The notes: generated by a model from the sequence alone, not told the origin. A stretch of DNA of 44,417 bases from Desulfatiglans sp. (GCA_012513605.1 JAAZBV010000033.1:1-44417); one strand, 5' to 3'; positions 34,163-41,738 are shown, numbered from the stretch's first letter. A program made the numbers and translations.

Positions 34163-34169
34163 AAGAAAG

Positions 34170-34249
34170 GCGCAGGGTGAAGAAAAAACTGGGGGCAAGG
34201 CACAAGGCAAAGGGTTTTTCCTTGCGCCCTGCGCCCTGTGCCTTATGCC
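34170..34249. repeat. GGGCAAGGC-type palindromic repeat between convergent genes
   Basis: GGCGCAGGG and GGGGGCAAGGCACAAGGC on the left face CCTTGCGCCCTGCGCCCTG and TGCCTTATGCCC on the right across a TTTTTCC loop. The RNA would fold into an imperfect hairpin from either strand, so it may terminate both the fbp gene and the opposing dehydratase-like gene. The repeated CGCAGGG/GGCACAAGG words mark it as a dispersed repeat rather than a simple terminator. Confidence 0.65.
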
Positions 34250-35254
34250 CTATTTATCCCCCCGTACCATCTCCACAAATGCCTCGATCCTAAGGGCAGT
34301 TCTTCTATCGATTGCGCCGGGCCGGTCGCCCTCTATAGTAAGTATAGGGATATTCAACCTTTGTCTGAAAACCATGTCATACAACTGCCTGAAACAGAAG
34401 GTCTGGGTATAGTGTATAAGGCCATCCAGCTTTCTTCCCTCTATAGCCTCTGCTATATCCCTTATCCTGGGCGCTGAACCATATGGATAGGTATACAGGG
34501 TATATTGTTCTGCTATATCTTCTGTCTCATAAGGCATGCTGAACTGTCGCTGCACCTCGTTAAAGACTACCCTTGTGCCAAGGGATTCTATAAACTGATA
34601 AAAATCTGAGAATATGGGAGGCACTCCGAGCACACCCAGCCTGATATCAGCATTAAGCGCCTTTCTACCCTTTGCCTCATCAAGAAACCTGTCTATCTCC
34701 CTTTCAAAGCTGTCAGGGTCAGATTTGAAATCAGATGCAGAGACAAGGAAAAGGTGATTTTCATATCCTGTGACAACATTATCAATGCAGGTCAAATGGT
34801 CAATCAGCTTGAGTTTCTTTCTTATCCTGTCAAGCCGCTCCTTTTCCATTTTTATAGCTGCCCATGATGTCCCGAGGGCCTTCCTGAAGTCATCTATCTT
34901 TTGTTCAACATGCGCCCTTGAGCAGGTTAAAGGGTAATCAAAGGGTATGATCTCTATCCCCTTGAGGCCCATGATCTCTGAAAGGGCAAGTGTATTGCTG
35001 CAATCCCCTCCGGTTACTGCAATGATGCGTCTTATGCCATGTTCAAGTGCTGTTGAATAAATACCCTTGATCCAGGCGCAGATATTGCCCGGAAAACCGG
35101 CTGATTCCGACCTTGTGACAAGGATATCCGGTTCATCTGCCCCGATAAAGATATTATTGATATCAACAGGAATACAGCCCGCGGCATATATTACCTCAAC
35201 CGGTATGGTTGAGGTGATGCCTATAATATTGTTTTCAGGGGGGGGCTGTTTCAA
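34250..35254 (-). CDS. 2-Hydroxyacyl-CoA dehydratase D-component-like protein (HgdB family)
   Basis: 334 residues from a TTG start that overlaps the phosphatase stop (TTGA, 35251-35254). IGITSTIPVEVIYAAGCIPV and GFPGNICAWIKG fit the family, and the cysteines in GNICAW, GGDCSN and TQTFCFRQ could ligate the 4Fe-4S cluster. In full systems HgdAB-type dehydratases need a second subunit and an ATP-dependent activator (HgdC), none of which is next to it. Stand-alone YjiM-like members are known but without defined substrates. Alternative: a benzoyl-CoA-reductase-like subunit. Confidence 0.8.
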   Translation of the reverse strand: MKQPPPENNIIGITSTIPVEVIYAAGCIPVDINNIFIGADEPDILVTRSESAGFPGNICAWIKGIYSTALEHGIRRIIAVTGGDCSNTLALSEIMGLKGIEIIPFDYPLTCSRAHVEQKIDDFRKALGTSWAAIKMEKERLDRIRKKLKLIDHLTCIDNVVTGYENHLFLVSASDFKSDPDSFEREIDRFLDEAKGRKALNADIRLGVLGVPPIFSDFYQFIESLGTRVVFNEVQRQFSMPYETEDIAEQYTLYTYPYGSAPRIRDIAEAIEGRKLDGLIHYTQTFCFRQLYDMVFRQRLNIPILTIEGDRPGAIDRRTALRIEAFVEMVRGDK

Positions 35255-35892
35255 CTCAATTTCTCTACAAAGTAAAATTTTTCATCCGGAAGCTCAAGAC
35301 AGGTAAGTTTGTTGCCAAAGACAGCGCCGGTGTCTATCCCAATCTTGTTTTCAGTAATATAGGGCGAGTAAAATGGCGTGTGACCGAATATCACCTTTTT
35401 GCCAAAGTTATATTCAGAGGTTATAAAGCTCTCCCTTATCCAGAGCCTGTCCTTTACTGTCTGTTCTTTTATATTCAAACCAGGTTTAAGGCCCGCATGC
35501 ACTATGTAATAGTTATCCAGTTCAATAAGGGTATGCAGGGACTGGATAAATGAGACATGCTCGGGCGGGATATAGGTGGTACCGTTCACCCTGTAGCTCT
35601 CAAGGGTGGTCATGCCGCCATTAACCAGAAATGTCTTTTCATCACCACCGAACAGATATTCCAGAAAGATACTTTCATGGTTTCCCATAAGGCATTTCAC
35701 CTTTGGGTAGGTAACGCTGAGTTTGATAAGGAGATCAATTACACCCTTTGAGTCATTACCCCGGTCAAGGTAATCCCCTATAAAGATCAGGTTATCTGCT
35801 TCAGGGTTCCAGGGTATTATAGAGAGCATCCTTTCCAGCATCTCCCTGCAACCGTGCAGATCACCAACTATGAATGACTTCCCGTTCCCCAT
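35251..35892 (-). CDS. Calcineurin-like Ser/Thr protein phosphatase (PrpA/ApaH type)
   Basis: 213 residues. The metallophosphoesterase motifs are complete: GDLHGC (residues ~10-15), FIGDYLDRGNDS, LMGNHESIF, VHAGLKPG and FGHTPF. The closest pattern is bacterial PrpA/PrpB-like or symmetric Ap4A hydrolase-like phosphatases using two metal ions. It could reverse phosphorylation by the Hanks-type kinase at 28948, although no operon links them. Its stop overlaps the TTG start of the dehydratase-like gene. Confidence 0.88.
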   Translation of the reverse strand: MGNGKSFIVGDLHGCREMLERMLSIIPWNPEADNLIFIGDYLDRGNDSKGVIDLLIKLSVTYPKVKCLMGNHESIFLEYLFGGDEKTFLVNGGMTTLESYRVNGTTYIPPEHVSFIQSLHTLIELDNYYIVHAGLKPGLNIKEQTVKDRLWIRESFITSEYNFGKKVIFGHTPFYSPYITENKIGIDTGAVFGNKLTCLELPDEKFYFVEKLS

Positions 35893-35918
35893 TGTAAAAG
35901 CTATCTCACATCCTTAAC

Positions 35919-35949
35919 AAAAAAGTGCCCTGCCTGATCAGCAGGGCAC
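35919..35949 (-). terminator. Rho-independent terminator of the Bax-inhibitor-1 family gene
   Basis: On the minus strand GTGCCCTGC and GCAGGGCAC form a perfect 9-bp stem around a 7-base loop, followed by TTTTTTGTT. It lies about 30 bp after the stop of the gene at 35980 and before the phosphatase start. Confidence 0.85.
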
Positions 35950-35979
35950 ATGATTTATTGAACAAAGGCATAAAGGGTA

Positions 35980-36690
35980 TCAGTCTCTGCTGCCTCCAAA
36001 TATCCTTAAGAGCATAAGAAACAGGTTGATAAAATCAAGATAGAGTCTAAGCGCGCCCAGGATGGCCCCTTTTCTGACCACATCACCATCAAGGTGCGCT
36101 GGCTGTGTAACTGCCATCTCTTTTATCTTCTGTGTATCATATGCAGTAAGCCCTACAAATACTATGACCCCGACATAACTGATTATAAAATTAATGGCAG
36201 GGCTCTTCAAAAAGATATTTACGACTGAGGCTATTATGATCCCGATGAGACCCATAAACATGAAGTTCCCGATTGAGGTCAGGTCTTTTTTGGTTGTCCA
36301 TCCATAGATGCTGCATGCCAGAAATGTCAGGGAACAGATAAAAAAGGTACTTGCTATTGATGAGCCCGAATATATCTTGAAGATAAAAGAAAGCGTAACG
36401 CCGTTTAACCCTGAATAGACAATAAACAGGGCTGTTGCTGTGGCCCCGCTCATTTTGTTTACCATCCCGCTTATGGAGAATACAAGAGCCAGCTCAGCGA
36501 TTACGAGTATAAAGAACAGGGGTTTAACACCGGTCTCTCCAAAGACCATTCCCATCAGTGTTTCATTTCCGGAAACATACCAGGCCATAAGCCCTGTAAC
36601 AGCAAGCCCCATACACATCCAGTTATATACGCTCCTTACAAACTCGTTTACCCTTACATCCGCCCTCTGAAAAGCTGTTATTCTTTCCAT
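35980..36690 (-). CDS. Bax inhibitor-1/YccA family membrane protein
   Basis: 236 residues with seven predicted helices. RVNEFVRSVYNWMCMGLAVT at the N-terminus, the central YSGLNGVTLSFIF and the C-terminal FVGLTAYDTQKIKEMAV and LYLDFINLFLMLLRIFGG are family signatures. The paired aspartates of the di-aspartyl pH sensor seen in BsYetJ may correspond to those near YDTQKI and LDFINL. Its bacterial role (YccA/YbhL) includes modulation of FtsH or calcium leak. Start has an AAAGGAGAT ribosome-binding site. Confidence 0.9.
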   Translation of the reverse strand: MERITAFQRADVRVNEFVRSVYNWMCMGLAVTGLMAWYVSGNETLMGMVFGETGVKPLFFILVIAELALVFSISGMVNKMSGATATALFIVYSGLNGVTLSFIFKIYSGSSIASTFFICSLTFLACSIYGWTTKKDLTSIGNFMFMGLIGIIIASVVNIFLKSPAINFIISYVGVIVFVGLTAYDTQKIKEMAVTQPAHLDGDVVRKGAILGALRLYLDFINLFLMLLRIFGGSRD

Positions 36691-36780
36691 ATTTAATCTC
36701 CTTTCTGAAAAGAGGTTTTTTTATTTTCTAATATAAAACATTAAATGCTATTTTTCAACCGTCTGGTTACTAGGATAAAA

Positions 36781-38025
36781 TCACATTGAGGCGAGATTTG
36801 CAATCCTTTCCGCAACAGGGGGGTGTGAATAGTGAATTTTCACATACAGTGGGTGCGGGCAGAGGTTTGAGAGGTTGTCCAGCGCCATCTTTCTTAATGC
36901 GCTTATCAGGGGCTTTGAGTCATTAAGGGCATCATGTGCAAACCTGTCTGCCTCCCTTTCGTACTTTCTTGAGATGGCCGTAAAGAGAGGTGATATAAAG
37001 ATAGCCAGGGGCCCCCATATGACCCCTATTAAAAACAGCCCTGCATAAAAAGGCGTTTCTGTAAATCCGAAGCTTTTATACATTATTTCCCAGTCAAGCA
37101 TCCGTGCGGCAATGTAAAAAAGGATAAGAGAAACAATACCCGTAAGAACAAACTGCCTTTTTATATGCCCCTTTTTCAGGTGACCCATCTCATGGGCAAG
37201 CACCGCAAGTATCTCATCCTTGTCATGGGATGAAATCAGTGTATCATAGAGCACTATCCTCTTGGTTTTTGAAAGGCCGGTAAAATAGGCATTGGAGTGC
37301 CTGCTCCTCCTGCCTGCATCCATCTGAAAAATTCCTGTGACCGGCACACCGTTCTTTTCGGCAAGGGCGCTTATGGCCTGCTCAAGCTCTTTATCTTCAA
37401 CAGGGGTAAATTTGTTAAAAAGTGGGGCAATTACTGTCGGATATAAAACTGTCATAAGCAGTTGAAAGGTAATAAATATGGCCCATGCATAGATCCACCA
37501 CATTTGACCTGTCAGGTTTACCATCAGGAAAAAAATGGATAAAAGGCCTCCCCCAAGAATAACAGAGATTAAAACCGATTTTATATGATCCATTACCCAG
37601 GTCTTTAGGCTGCTTGTGTTAAAGCCATATCTTTCTTCTATCACAAATACGCTGTAATAGCTGAATGGTAGGCCAATAACAGAGGTAATAGCCCCTGGCA
37701 CAGCAAAAAATATGAGCCCAGCGATGATATAGTTCATATCCTTCAGGTTATTCGACAGCCATGGCAAAAACCCGTATAAAATAATTGCCAGTAAAAATAT
37801 CATGCCTGAAATAGACCGGATTACTGAGACCCTTGTATTGTCCGCCGTATAGGATGTCATCTTTGCAAGCTTAACGTCATCCAGAAACCCTTCAAAACAG
37901 GGAGGGGTCTTCATACCATTTTTTTTGAGATAGGCTGAATTTATTATATCGAGCATTATTTCTGTAACTGAACCCGATATGTAAATAATGATAAATGCGA
38001 ATAAAAAACTATTGATAGTTATCAT
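36781..38025 (-). CDS. M48 family metallopeptidase (Ste24/HtpX-like)
   Basis: 414 residues with about seven membrane helices. LAHEMGHLKKGH contains the zinc motif HEMGH (His278-His282). The third ligand Glu is probably in RKYEREADRFAHD near residue 352. The N-terminal half (about 200 residues of membrane segments, FSYYSVFVIEERYGFNTSSL) is that of CAAX-prenyl-protease-1/Ste24-like proteins rather than the shorter HtpX. In bacteria it is thought to act in membrane-protein quality control. Its start is 59 bp from the divergent kinase/phosphatase gene. Confidence 0.9.
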   Translation of the reverse strand: MITINSFLFAFIIIYISGSVTEIMLDIINSAYLKKNGMKTPPCFEGFLDDVKLAKMTSYTADNTRVSVIRSISGMIFLLAIILYGFLPWLSNNLKDMNYIIAGLIFFAVPGAITSVIGLPFSYYSVFVIEERYGFNTSSLKTWVMDHIKSVLISVILGGGLLSIFFLMVNLTGQMWWIYAWAIFITFQLLMTVLYPTVIAPLFNKFTPVEDKELEQAISALAEKNGVPVTGIFQMDAGRRSRHSNAYFTGLSKTKRIVLYDTLISSHDKDEILAVLAHEMGHLKKGHIKRQFVLTGIVSLILFYIAARMLDWEIMYKSFGFTETPFYAGLFLIGVIWGPLAIFISPLFTAISRKYEREADRFAHDALNDSKPLISALRKMALDNLSNLCPHPLYVKIHYSHPPVAERIANLASM

Positions 38026-38083
38026 AACTCTGTCTTATCATAAAAAAATTATAAAAACTCAGTTTAAAGGAAAACAATTCATC

Positions 38084-39295
38084 ATGGAACGAAAGCTATA
38101 TATCGTAATGGTCGGTCTTCCTGCAAGGGGAAAATCCACAACGGCCAACAAGGTAAGGGATGACCTGAAAAAGGACTCTGTAAGGGTAAAGATATTCAAT
38201 AATGGCGACTTAAGGAGAAAGCTCATATCAAACAATACCTCCTATGCGGAGTTTTATGACCCTAAAAATCAGGAGTCAGCAGCCATACGGGAAAGGATAT
38301 CACTGATAAACCTCCACAGTGCAAAATCATATCTCAGGCATGGAGGCCAGGTGGCCATACTTGACGCCACAAATGCAAGCGGATCAAGGAGGGAGTGGAT
38401 TGCCTCGCAACTTGATGAGCATCCGGTGCTGTTTATTGAATGTATGAATAATAATGAGGAGATACTTGAGGCAAGCATCAGGCGAAAGGTGGACACGCCC
38501 GAATTTGCACACCTTGGTCTTGATGAGGCGGTAAAGAATTTCAAAAAAAGGATATCATATTACCTTAATATCTATACCCCGCTCAAACATGAGAGAAATA
38601 TAATAAGGCTTGATACCCTGAACAAGAAGGTTGTCCATGAGGAGATAAGGGACACTATCCCCTACTATGACCAGATAAGGGATTTTCTTGTTACCGATTC
38701 AGTAAGACACCTATTCCTGATAAGACACGGAGAGACATATTTCAATATTGAAAACAGGATAGGCGGAGATTCAGACCTTACTGAAAAGGGGCATGATCAG
38801 GCCAACGCCCTTGGCAGATTTTTCGCAAAAAAGGAGGTGCCCCTTATATTTACAAGCAGCCTGAAACGCACCATGCAGACAGCAGAGCCCATAGCAAAAG
38901 GCCAAAACAAATGCACTATCATACCGCTGCCGGAGTTCAATGAGATTGACAGCGGTGTATGTGAGTGTATGAGTTATGATGAAATAAGAGAGAACATGCC
39001 TGATATTGACAGGGCCAGAAAGGTTGATAAATATAATTATGTCTATCCTGAGGGTGAAGGCTATGTGACCATGAAAGAAAGGATTACAAGGGGGATTAAC
39101 AAGGTGCTCTACCTGAGCGACATATCCCGGAACATCGTAATAGTGGGCCACAGGGCAGCAAACAGGATGATACTTTCACACTTCCTGTTCAGGCGCGAGG
39201 AGGATGTGCCCTATATCTACATACCACAGAACAAATTTTATTATATCTCTGTTACCCAGAATAAAAAGCTGTTCCAGCTTATGAAATACAGGTAG
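38084..39295 (+). CDS. 6-Phosphofructo-2-kinase/fructose-2,6-bisphosphatase-like bifunctional protein
   Basis: 403 residues from ATG 38084 (AAAGGA upstream); a longer frame to 37988 would overlap the divergent protease gene. The N-terminal P-loop kinase domain has VGLPARGKSTTANKV, NNGDLRRK, AEFYDPKN and AILDATNASGSRREW, closely paralleling PFKFB enzymes. The C-terminal histidine phosphatase domain has LIRHGETYFNIENRIGGDSD (His215), FTSSLKRTMQTAEPI, FNEIDSGVCECMSYDEI (Glu287) and IVGHRAANRMILSHF (His356). The eukaryotic counterpart makes and degrades fructose 2,6-bisphosphate. Whether this one does, or uses another sugar phosphate, is unknown. Confidence 0.85.
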   Translation: MERKLYIVMVGLPARGKSTTANKVRDDLKKDSVRVKIFNNGDLRRKLISNNTSYAEFYDPKNQESAAIRERISLINLHSAKSYLRHGGQVAILDATNASGSRREWIASQLDEHPVLFIECMNNNEEILEASIRRKVDTPEFAHLGLDEAVKNFKKRISYYLNIYTPLKHERNIIRLDTLNKKVVHEEIRDTIPYYDQIRDFLVTDSVRHLFLIRHGETYFNIENRIGGDSDLTEKGHDQANALGRFFAKKEVPLIFTSSLKRTMQTAEPIAKGQNKCTIIPLPEFNEIDSGVCECMSYDEIRENMPDIDRARKVDKYNYVYPEGEGYVTMKERITRGINKVLYLSDISRNIVIVGHRAANRMILSHFLFRREEDVPYIYIPQNKFYYISVTQNKKLFQLMKYR

Positions 39296-39476
39296 ATAAA
39301 AAGCATGCCCGCATAATATTCCTAGAGACATGCCCACCTGTGTTCGTATAGCCAGGGCATCTCAACATATTACCCTGATTCCCACGGTCCCCGTGGGAAT
39401 GCTCTGTTTGCCATGGTGCCCCGGAAGGATTCAGAAGGCCTGAGATAAGGACATTAGTATCCAGAACAATCTTCAT
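39279..39476 (-). pseudogene. Truncated PIN-domain toxin gene interrupted by a palindromic repeat
   Basis: Starts MKIVLDTNVLISGLLNPSGA, the N-terminus of the PIN_3-type toxins that normally run to about 130-140 residues. From residue ~22 the frame reads through a palindrome (39378-39400) and unrelated sequence and stops at 65 codons. Only the first acidic residue of the active site is left. Upstream, a frame ending in NESEIDTLISESRKS and overlapping the ATG looks like the C-terminus of a lost antitoxin. It overlaps the end of the plus-strand gene by a few bases. Confidence 0.65.
39378..39400. repeat. REP-like palindrome ATTCCCACGG-TCC-CCGTGGGAAT
   Basis: Perfect 10-bp inverted repeat with a 3-bp centre. 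Palindromes of the form TTCCCACG...CGTGGGAA are a dispersed repeat type in many sulfate-reducer and related genomes. Here it sits where the PIN gene loses homology, so it may mark the insertion or deletion junction. Confidence 0.7.
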
Positions 39477-39530
39477 TTTATACTGCAGCTCTTTCTGCTT
39501 TCTGAAATGAGAGTATCAATCTCGGATTCA

Positions 39531-40070
39531 TTACTTCCATTCGTACCTTGATAGTTCGGATAGAAACAGCGCTATGTTTTCGCGGACAGCACCTTCGCAA
39601 GCTTCGCTCAACCTGGTTGCGCCGGCAAAGGCGTTAGAGCCTGCCTCCGACAGGATAGTTTCTTGCCACAGGATGCTCCCGGATCCGTTTTCAATTAATT
39701 TGTAATTGATTGTGATTTCGTTGCGCGTTTTGAAAGATGCCCGGTCTTTGAAACGCTGCGCGATGACAGTCGCCCGCAGTTCCAGATCGCTTTGCCCCTC
39801 CAGCACAACGGCCCTGAAGTATTTTGCTTGGTTAAGACCTCTAACGAGAGCGTCGCGTATCTGACTGTTTTTGGCATTTCCGGCCTCCTTCACTTCACCC
39901 GAAACCTGTCCCACCCTGACCGTTTTTGTGATGGTTTTACCAGCCATGGGCATATCGAGCGGTACCATCCTACTTGTCCCTGGCCCCGTGCATCCGAATA
40001 ATATCACAGCCAAAACGCAGACAAAAAAACCGTGGTGCTCAAACGCTTTTATTTGAAAATGTCTTGTCAT
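39531..40070 (-). CDS. Small lipoprotein of unknown function (DUF4410-like), integron cassette
   Basis: 179 residues. The signal GFFVCVLAVILFGCTGPGTS contains a lipobox (LFGC), so the mature protein is anchored by Cys. The rest (VRVGQVSGEVKEAGNAKNSQ, then LNQAKYFRAV and ELRATVIAQRFKDRASF) looks like a small alpha/beta periplasmic domain of DUF4410-like lipoproteins. It starts 16 bp after the next lipoprotein gene, and its G+C is visibly higher than that of the genes around it. I see no attC after its stop, so the cassette end may be lost. Confidence 0.75.
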   Translation of the reverse strand: MTRHFQIKAFEHHGFFVCVLAVILFGCTGPGTSRMVPLDMPMAGKTITKTVRVGQVSGEVKEAGNAKNSQIRDALVRGLNQAKYFRAVVLEGQSDLELRATVIAQRFKDRASFKTRNEITINYKLIENGSGSILWQETILSEAGSNAFAGATRLSEACEGAVRENIALFLSELSRYEWK

Positions 40071-40086
40071 TTGCCACCCCCCTCTG

Positions 40087-40935
40087 TTAAAAATTGCGGA
40101 TGTCTGAAAAGACTACTTCCCGGAGAAGAAGATCGATGGCATCTCTTTGAGAAATCACCTCGGGATTCATTGGATCGCCGTTTCCATGAACGGCATTGGA
40201 TTTCAAAAGCGCTCCCGACCGCATATCCAAGAGTCCTGCGGTCATCTGATAAGCGTCTTTCATACCATGTGGAAAAGCGTATAACATGACTCCTCCCGAA
40301 GCAGCGCCGGTGGCGATGCCCGTTGCGAACCCGACTGAAAATTGGCCAATGCCCTGTGCAAACAACTTTCCCTTTGACAGGCTGTTTCCGGTAATGCCAA
40401 TATAGACAAGGCTTGAGCAATGCGTCCGCGCCGCTATAAGAGCAGCGGCCGCTTTTACTTTTTCCATATCGACGCTGTTTCGCAAAAGGGCGCTTTGGTA
40501 GGCAAAAGTGGCGATGTGCTGCAAGGCTGAAATGTATTGGATGTCTTGTTCCAATACAGGATCAACATCGAAAGGCTGGGTTTTTATTTCAAAACGGCCT
40601 GCAAGGGTCTCGGCGATCCTTTTGGGCGGGTTTTCCGAGTCGTGCAGAGCCCCGCAGACGAAAGGCACAATTTTTTCGCGAACGATCAGGCCATTCTCAT
40701 TGAAATAGTCGGTAACGGCTTTTAAAACAGTTGCCGCTCCTTGTCGTGAATTCTCTATCACAAAGAAATCGTCATCGCCGACGGTATCTCTCTTGAGACA
40801 GACATCGACAAACATCAAGATTCCAGCCTCATCCTTTAACGCCGCGTGTTGTGTTAGCCTTTGGCTGCTTGGTGGTGATACCGCAGCGCAACCCGCCAGC
40901 AATAGACAAAAAAGTATCGGATATAATCGTTTCAT
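40087..40935 (-). CDS. Lipoprotein of unknown function, cassette-encoded
   Basis: 282 residues from ATG at 40935, preceded by GGAGG five bases upstream. MKRLYPILFCLLLAGCAAVS is a lipoprotein signal with lipobox LAGC. There is a Gly/Ala-rich hydrophobic stretch around residues 200-225 (SVGFATGIATGAASGGVMLY) that could insert in a membrane. The start lies 26 bp after the crossover point of attC A, as expected for a cassette gene. It forms a pair with the lipoprotein gene at 39531. No known family recognised. Confidence 0.75.
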   Translation of the reverse strand: MKRLYPILFCLLLAGCAAVSPPSSQRLTQHAALKDEAGILMFVDVCLKRDTVGDDDFFVIENSRQGAATVLKAVTDYFNENGLIVREKIVPFVCGALHDSENPPKRIAETLAGRFEIKTQPFDVDPVLEQDIQYISALQHIATFAYQSALLRNSVDMEKVKAAAALIAARTHCSSLVYIGITGNSLSKGKLFAQGIGQFSVGFATGIATGAASGGVMLYAFPHGMKDAYQMTAGLLDMRSGALLKSNAVHGNGDPMNPEVISQRDAIDLLLREVVFSDIRNF

Positions 40936-40960
40936 CTGGCCTCCTTGGGGCAAATTTGCC

Positions 40961-41081
40961 AACTACGGCGGTAAGGAGCTGGCGGATTTATGGCAACCAA
41001 TGTCATGCAAGAAGAAAGGCTGCTAAGGCTATGAACTCGATTCAGCATGATGCCAGCCAGTCACCTTGACTGCATGGGTTA
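40961..41081 (-). other. attC site A
   Basis: Imperfect palindrome. On the minus strand it runs from TTAACCC through CAAGGTGACTGGCTGGC to CCGCCAGCTCCTTA and the R' box GTTGGC (crossover G^TT at 40963/40962). The left arm AAGGTGACTGGC pairs with GCCAGCTCCTTA, leaving unpaired bases. Its inner 91 bp (40972-41062) align without gaps with attC B at roughly three quarters identity. The end CAGCTCCTTA recalls the CAGCCCCTTA of Vibrio VCR sites. Confidence 0.8.
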
Positions 41082-41312
41082 AAAGCAGTTTTCGCCTGCT
41101 ATTTACCGACTGTTTATTTTTGATAACCAGTTATTATTACAAACAATTTTTGATTTTATTTTTCTATTTACCGAAATTGCTACAGATGGCATTTTCGGTA
41201 GTTAGGCATTAATTCAGCCCGGATTTTTATTTTTTTTTAATACCATTTGGTAAATATGCTCATATTAGCATTTTTACCAAATGGCATGTTATGCACATCC
41301 CATTTCAGCTTT
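41082..41312 (-). other. AT-rich cassette body without a long ORF
   Basis: The segment between attC B and attC A corresponds to one cassette. It is AT-rich and holds two dyads: 41243-41284 (18-bp arms, one mismatch, 6-bp loop) and TACCGAAA...TTTTCGGTA at 41169-41200. The longest credible minus-strand frame is 29 codons (41103-41192, starting MPSVAISVNRK), without a good ribosome-binding site. It may carry a regulatory RNA, a promoter or nothing functional. Confidence 0.6.
41243..41284. repeat. Long inverted repeat in the ORF-less cassette
   Basis: CCATTTGGTAAATATGCT and AGCATTTTTACCAAATGG are complementary over 18 bp with one mismatch around CATATT. On the minus strand it is followed by ATTAAAAAAAA; on the plus strand it is preceded by a run of T. 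It is not a standard terminator on the cassette strand. It could be a regulatory hairpin or an operator. Confidence 0.7.
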
Positions 41313-41435
41313 TAAGGCCCACAATAAGGGGCTGGCGGATTTATGCCTACCAATAGCATGCAAAAAGAAAGGTTCCGAAGATTCTGATTTCGGCCCGGCA
41401 AGATGGTAGCCAGTCGCACTTAATTGTGATTGTTA
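41313..41435 (-). other. attC site B
   Basis: On the minus strand it begins TAACAATCACAATTAAGTGC and ends CCAGCCCCTTATTGTGGGCC with TTA. CACAATTAAGTGCGACTGGC pairs with GCCAGCCCCTTATTGTG apart from a few extrahelical bases, the hallmark of attC folded bottom strands. Resemblance to VCR (TAACAA... and CAGCCCCTTA...) is clear. It starts 5 bp after the stop of the gene at 41441. The R' box is degenerate (CCTTAAAA), so crossover activity may be reduced. Confidence 0.85.
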
Positions 41436-41440
41436 TCAGT

Positions 41441-41683
41441 TTATCCAATATCATTGTTTCCGATATTATTTGCCCTCCTTCTGTGTTTGATTTCGGAGAA
41501 TAGAAAAAAAGGCCATAGTAGACACATTAGTAGATACAGCAGTAGGTTCAGATCAGGAAGTATTAGCATCTTATCTGAAAGCATTACACTTTTCGGATTA
41601 ATCTTCTCTTCTCTATTCATGAACCAAATAAGTACTCCTGCCCCAATTAAAACGTATAATGCAACTATAAAAATCCAAATCAT
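41441..41683 (-). CDS. Small two-helix membrane protein, cassette-encoded
   Basis: 80 residues starting MIWIFIVALYVLIGAGVLIW; a second hydrophobic segment (LNLLLYLLMCLLWPFFLFSE) follows a charged loop. The C-terminus is basic (IKHRRRANNIGNNDIG). AGAGAGGAAATAAA gives a good ribosome-binding site. The gene begins directly after a group II intron and ends 5 bp before attC B, so it is a cassette whose upstream attC junction was split by the intron. A frame on the opposite strand exists but has no such context. Function unknown. Confidence 0.6.
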   Translation of the reverse strand: MIWIFIVALYVLIGAGVLIWFMNREEKINPKSVMLSDKMLILPDLNLLLYLLMCLLWPFFLFSEIKHRRRANNIGNNDIG

Positions 41684-41702
41684 TTTATTTCCTCTCTGAA
41701 TC

Positions 41703-41736
41703 GAGATAGAACTACCGGTTACCCGGTAGCCCTCTC
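41703..41736 (-). ncRNA. Group II intron domain VI
   Basis: GAGAGGGCTACCGG-GTAA-CCGGTAGTTCTATCTC folds into a hairpin immediately after domain V, with internal mismatches that would hold the branch-point adenosine. The intron 3' end follows within about three bases. Confidence 0.7.
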
Positions 41737-41738
41737 AC

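Noticed and set aside
37988-38083. N-terminal extension of the kinase/phosphatase protein
   Set aside because: It overlaps the divergent protease start, is Lys/Ile-rich without homology, and a better-placed ATG with AAAGGA exists at 38084 where family similarity begins.
40972-41415. Pair of 91-bp structured repeats considered as riboswitches (c-di-GMP or fluoride type)
   Set aside because: None of the conserved riboswitch cores is present. A third related copy at the intron boundary and the cassette context identify them as attC sites.
41430-41699. Plus-strand 89-codon frame overlapping the small membrane protein
   Set aside because: It would run against the direction of all cassettes, overlaps attC B and the intron end, and lacks a good ribosome-binding site. 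The minus-strand frame fits the cassette layout.
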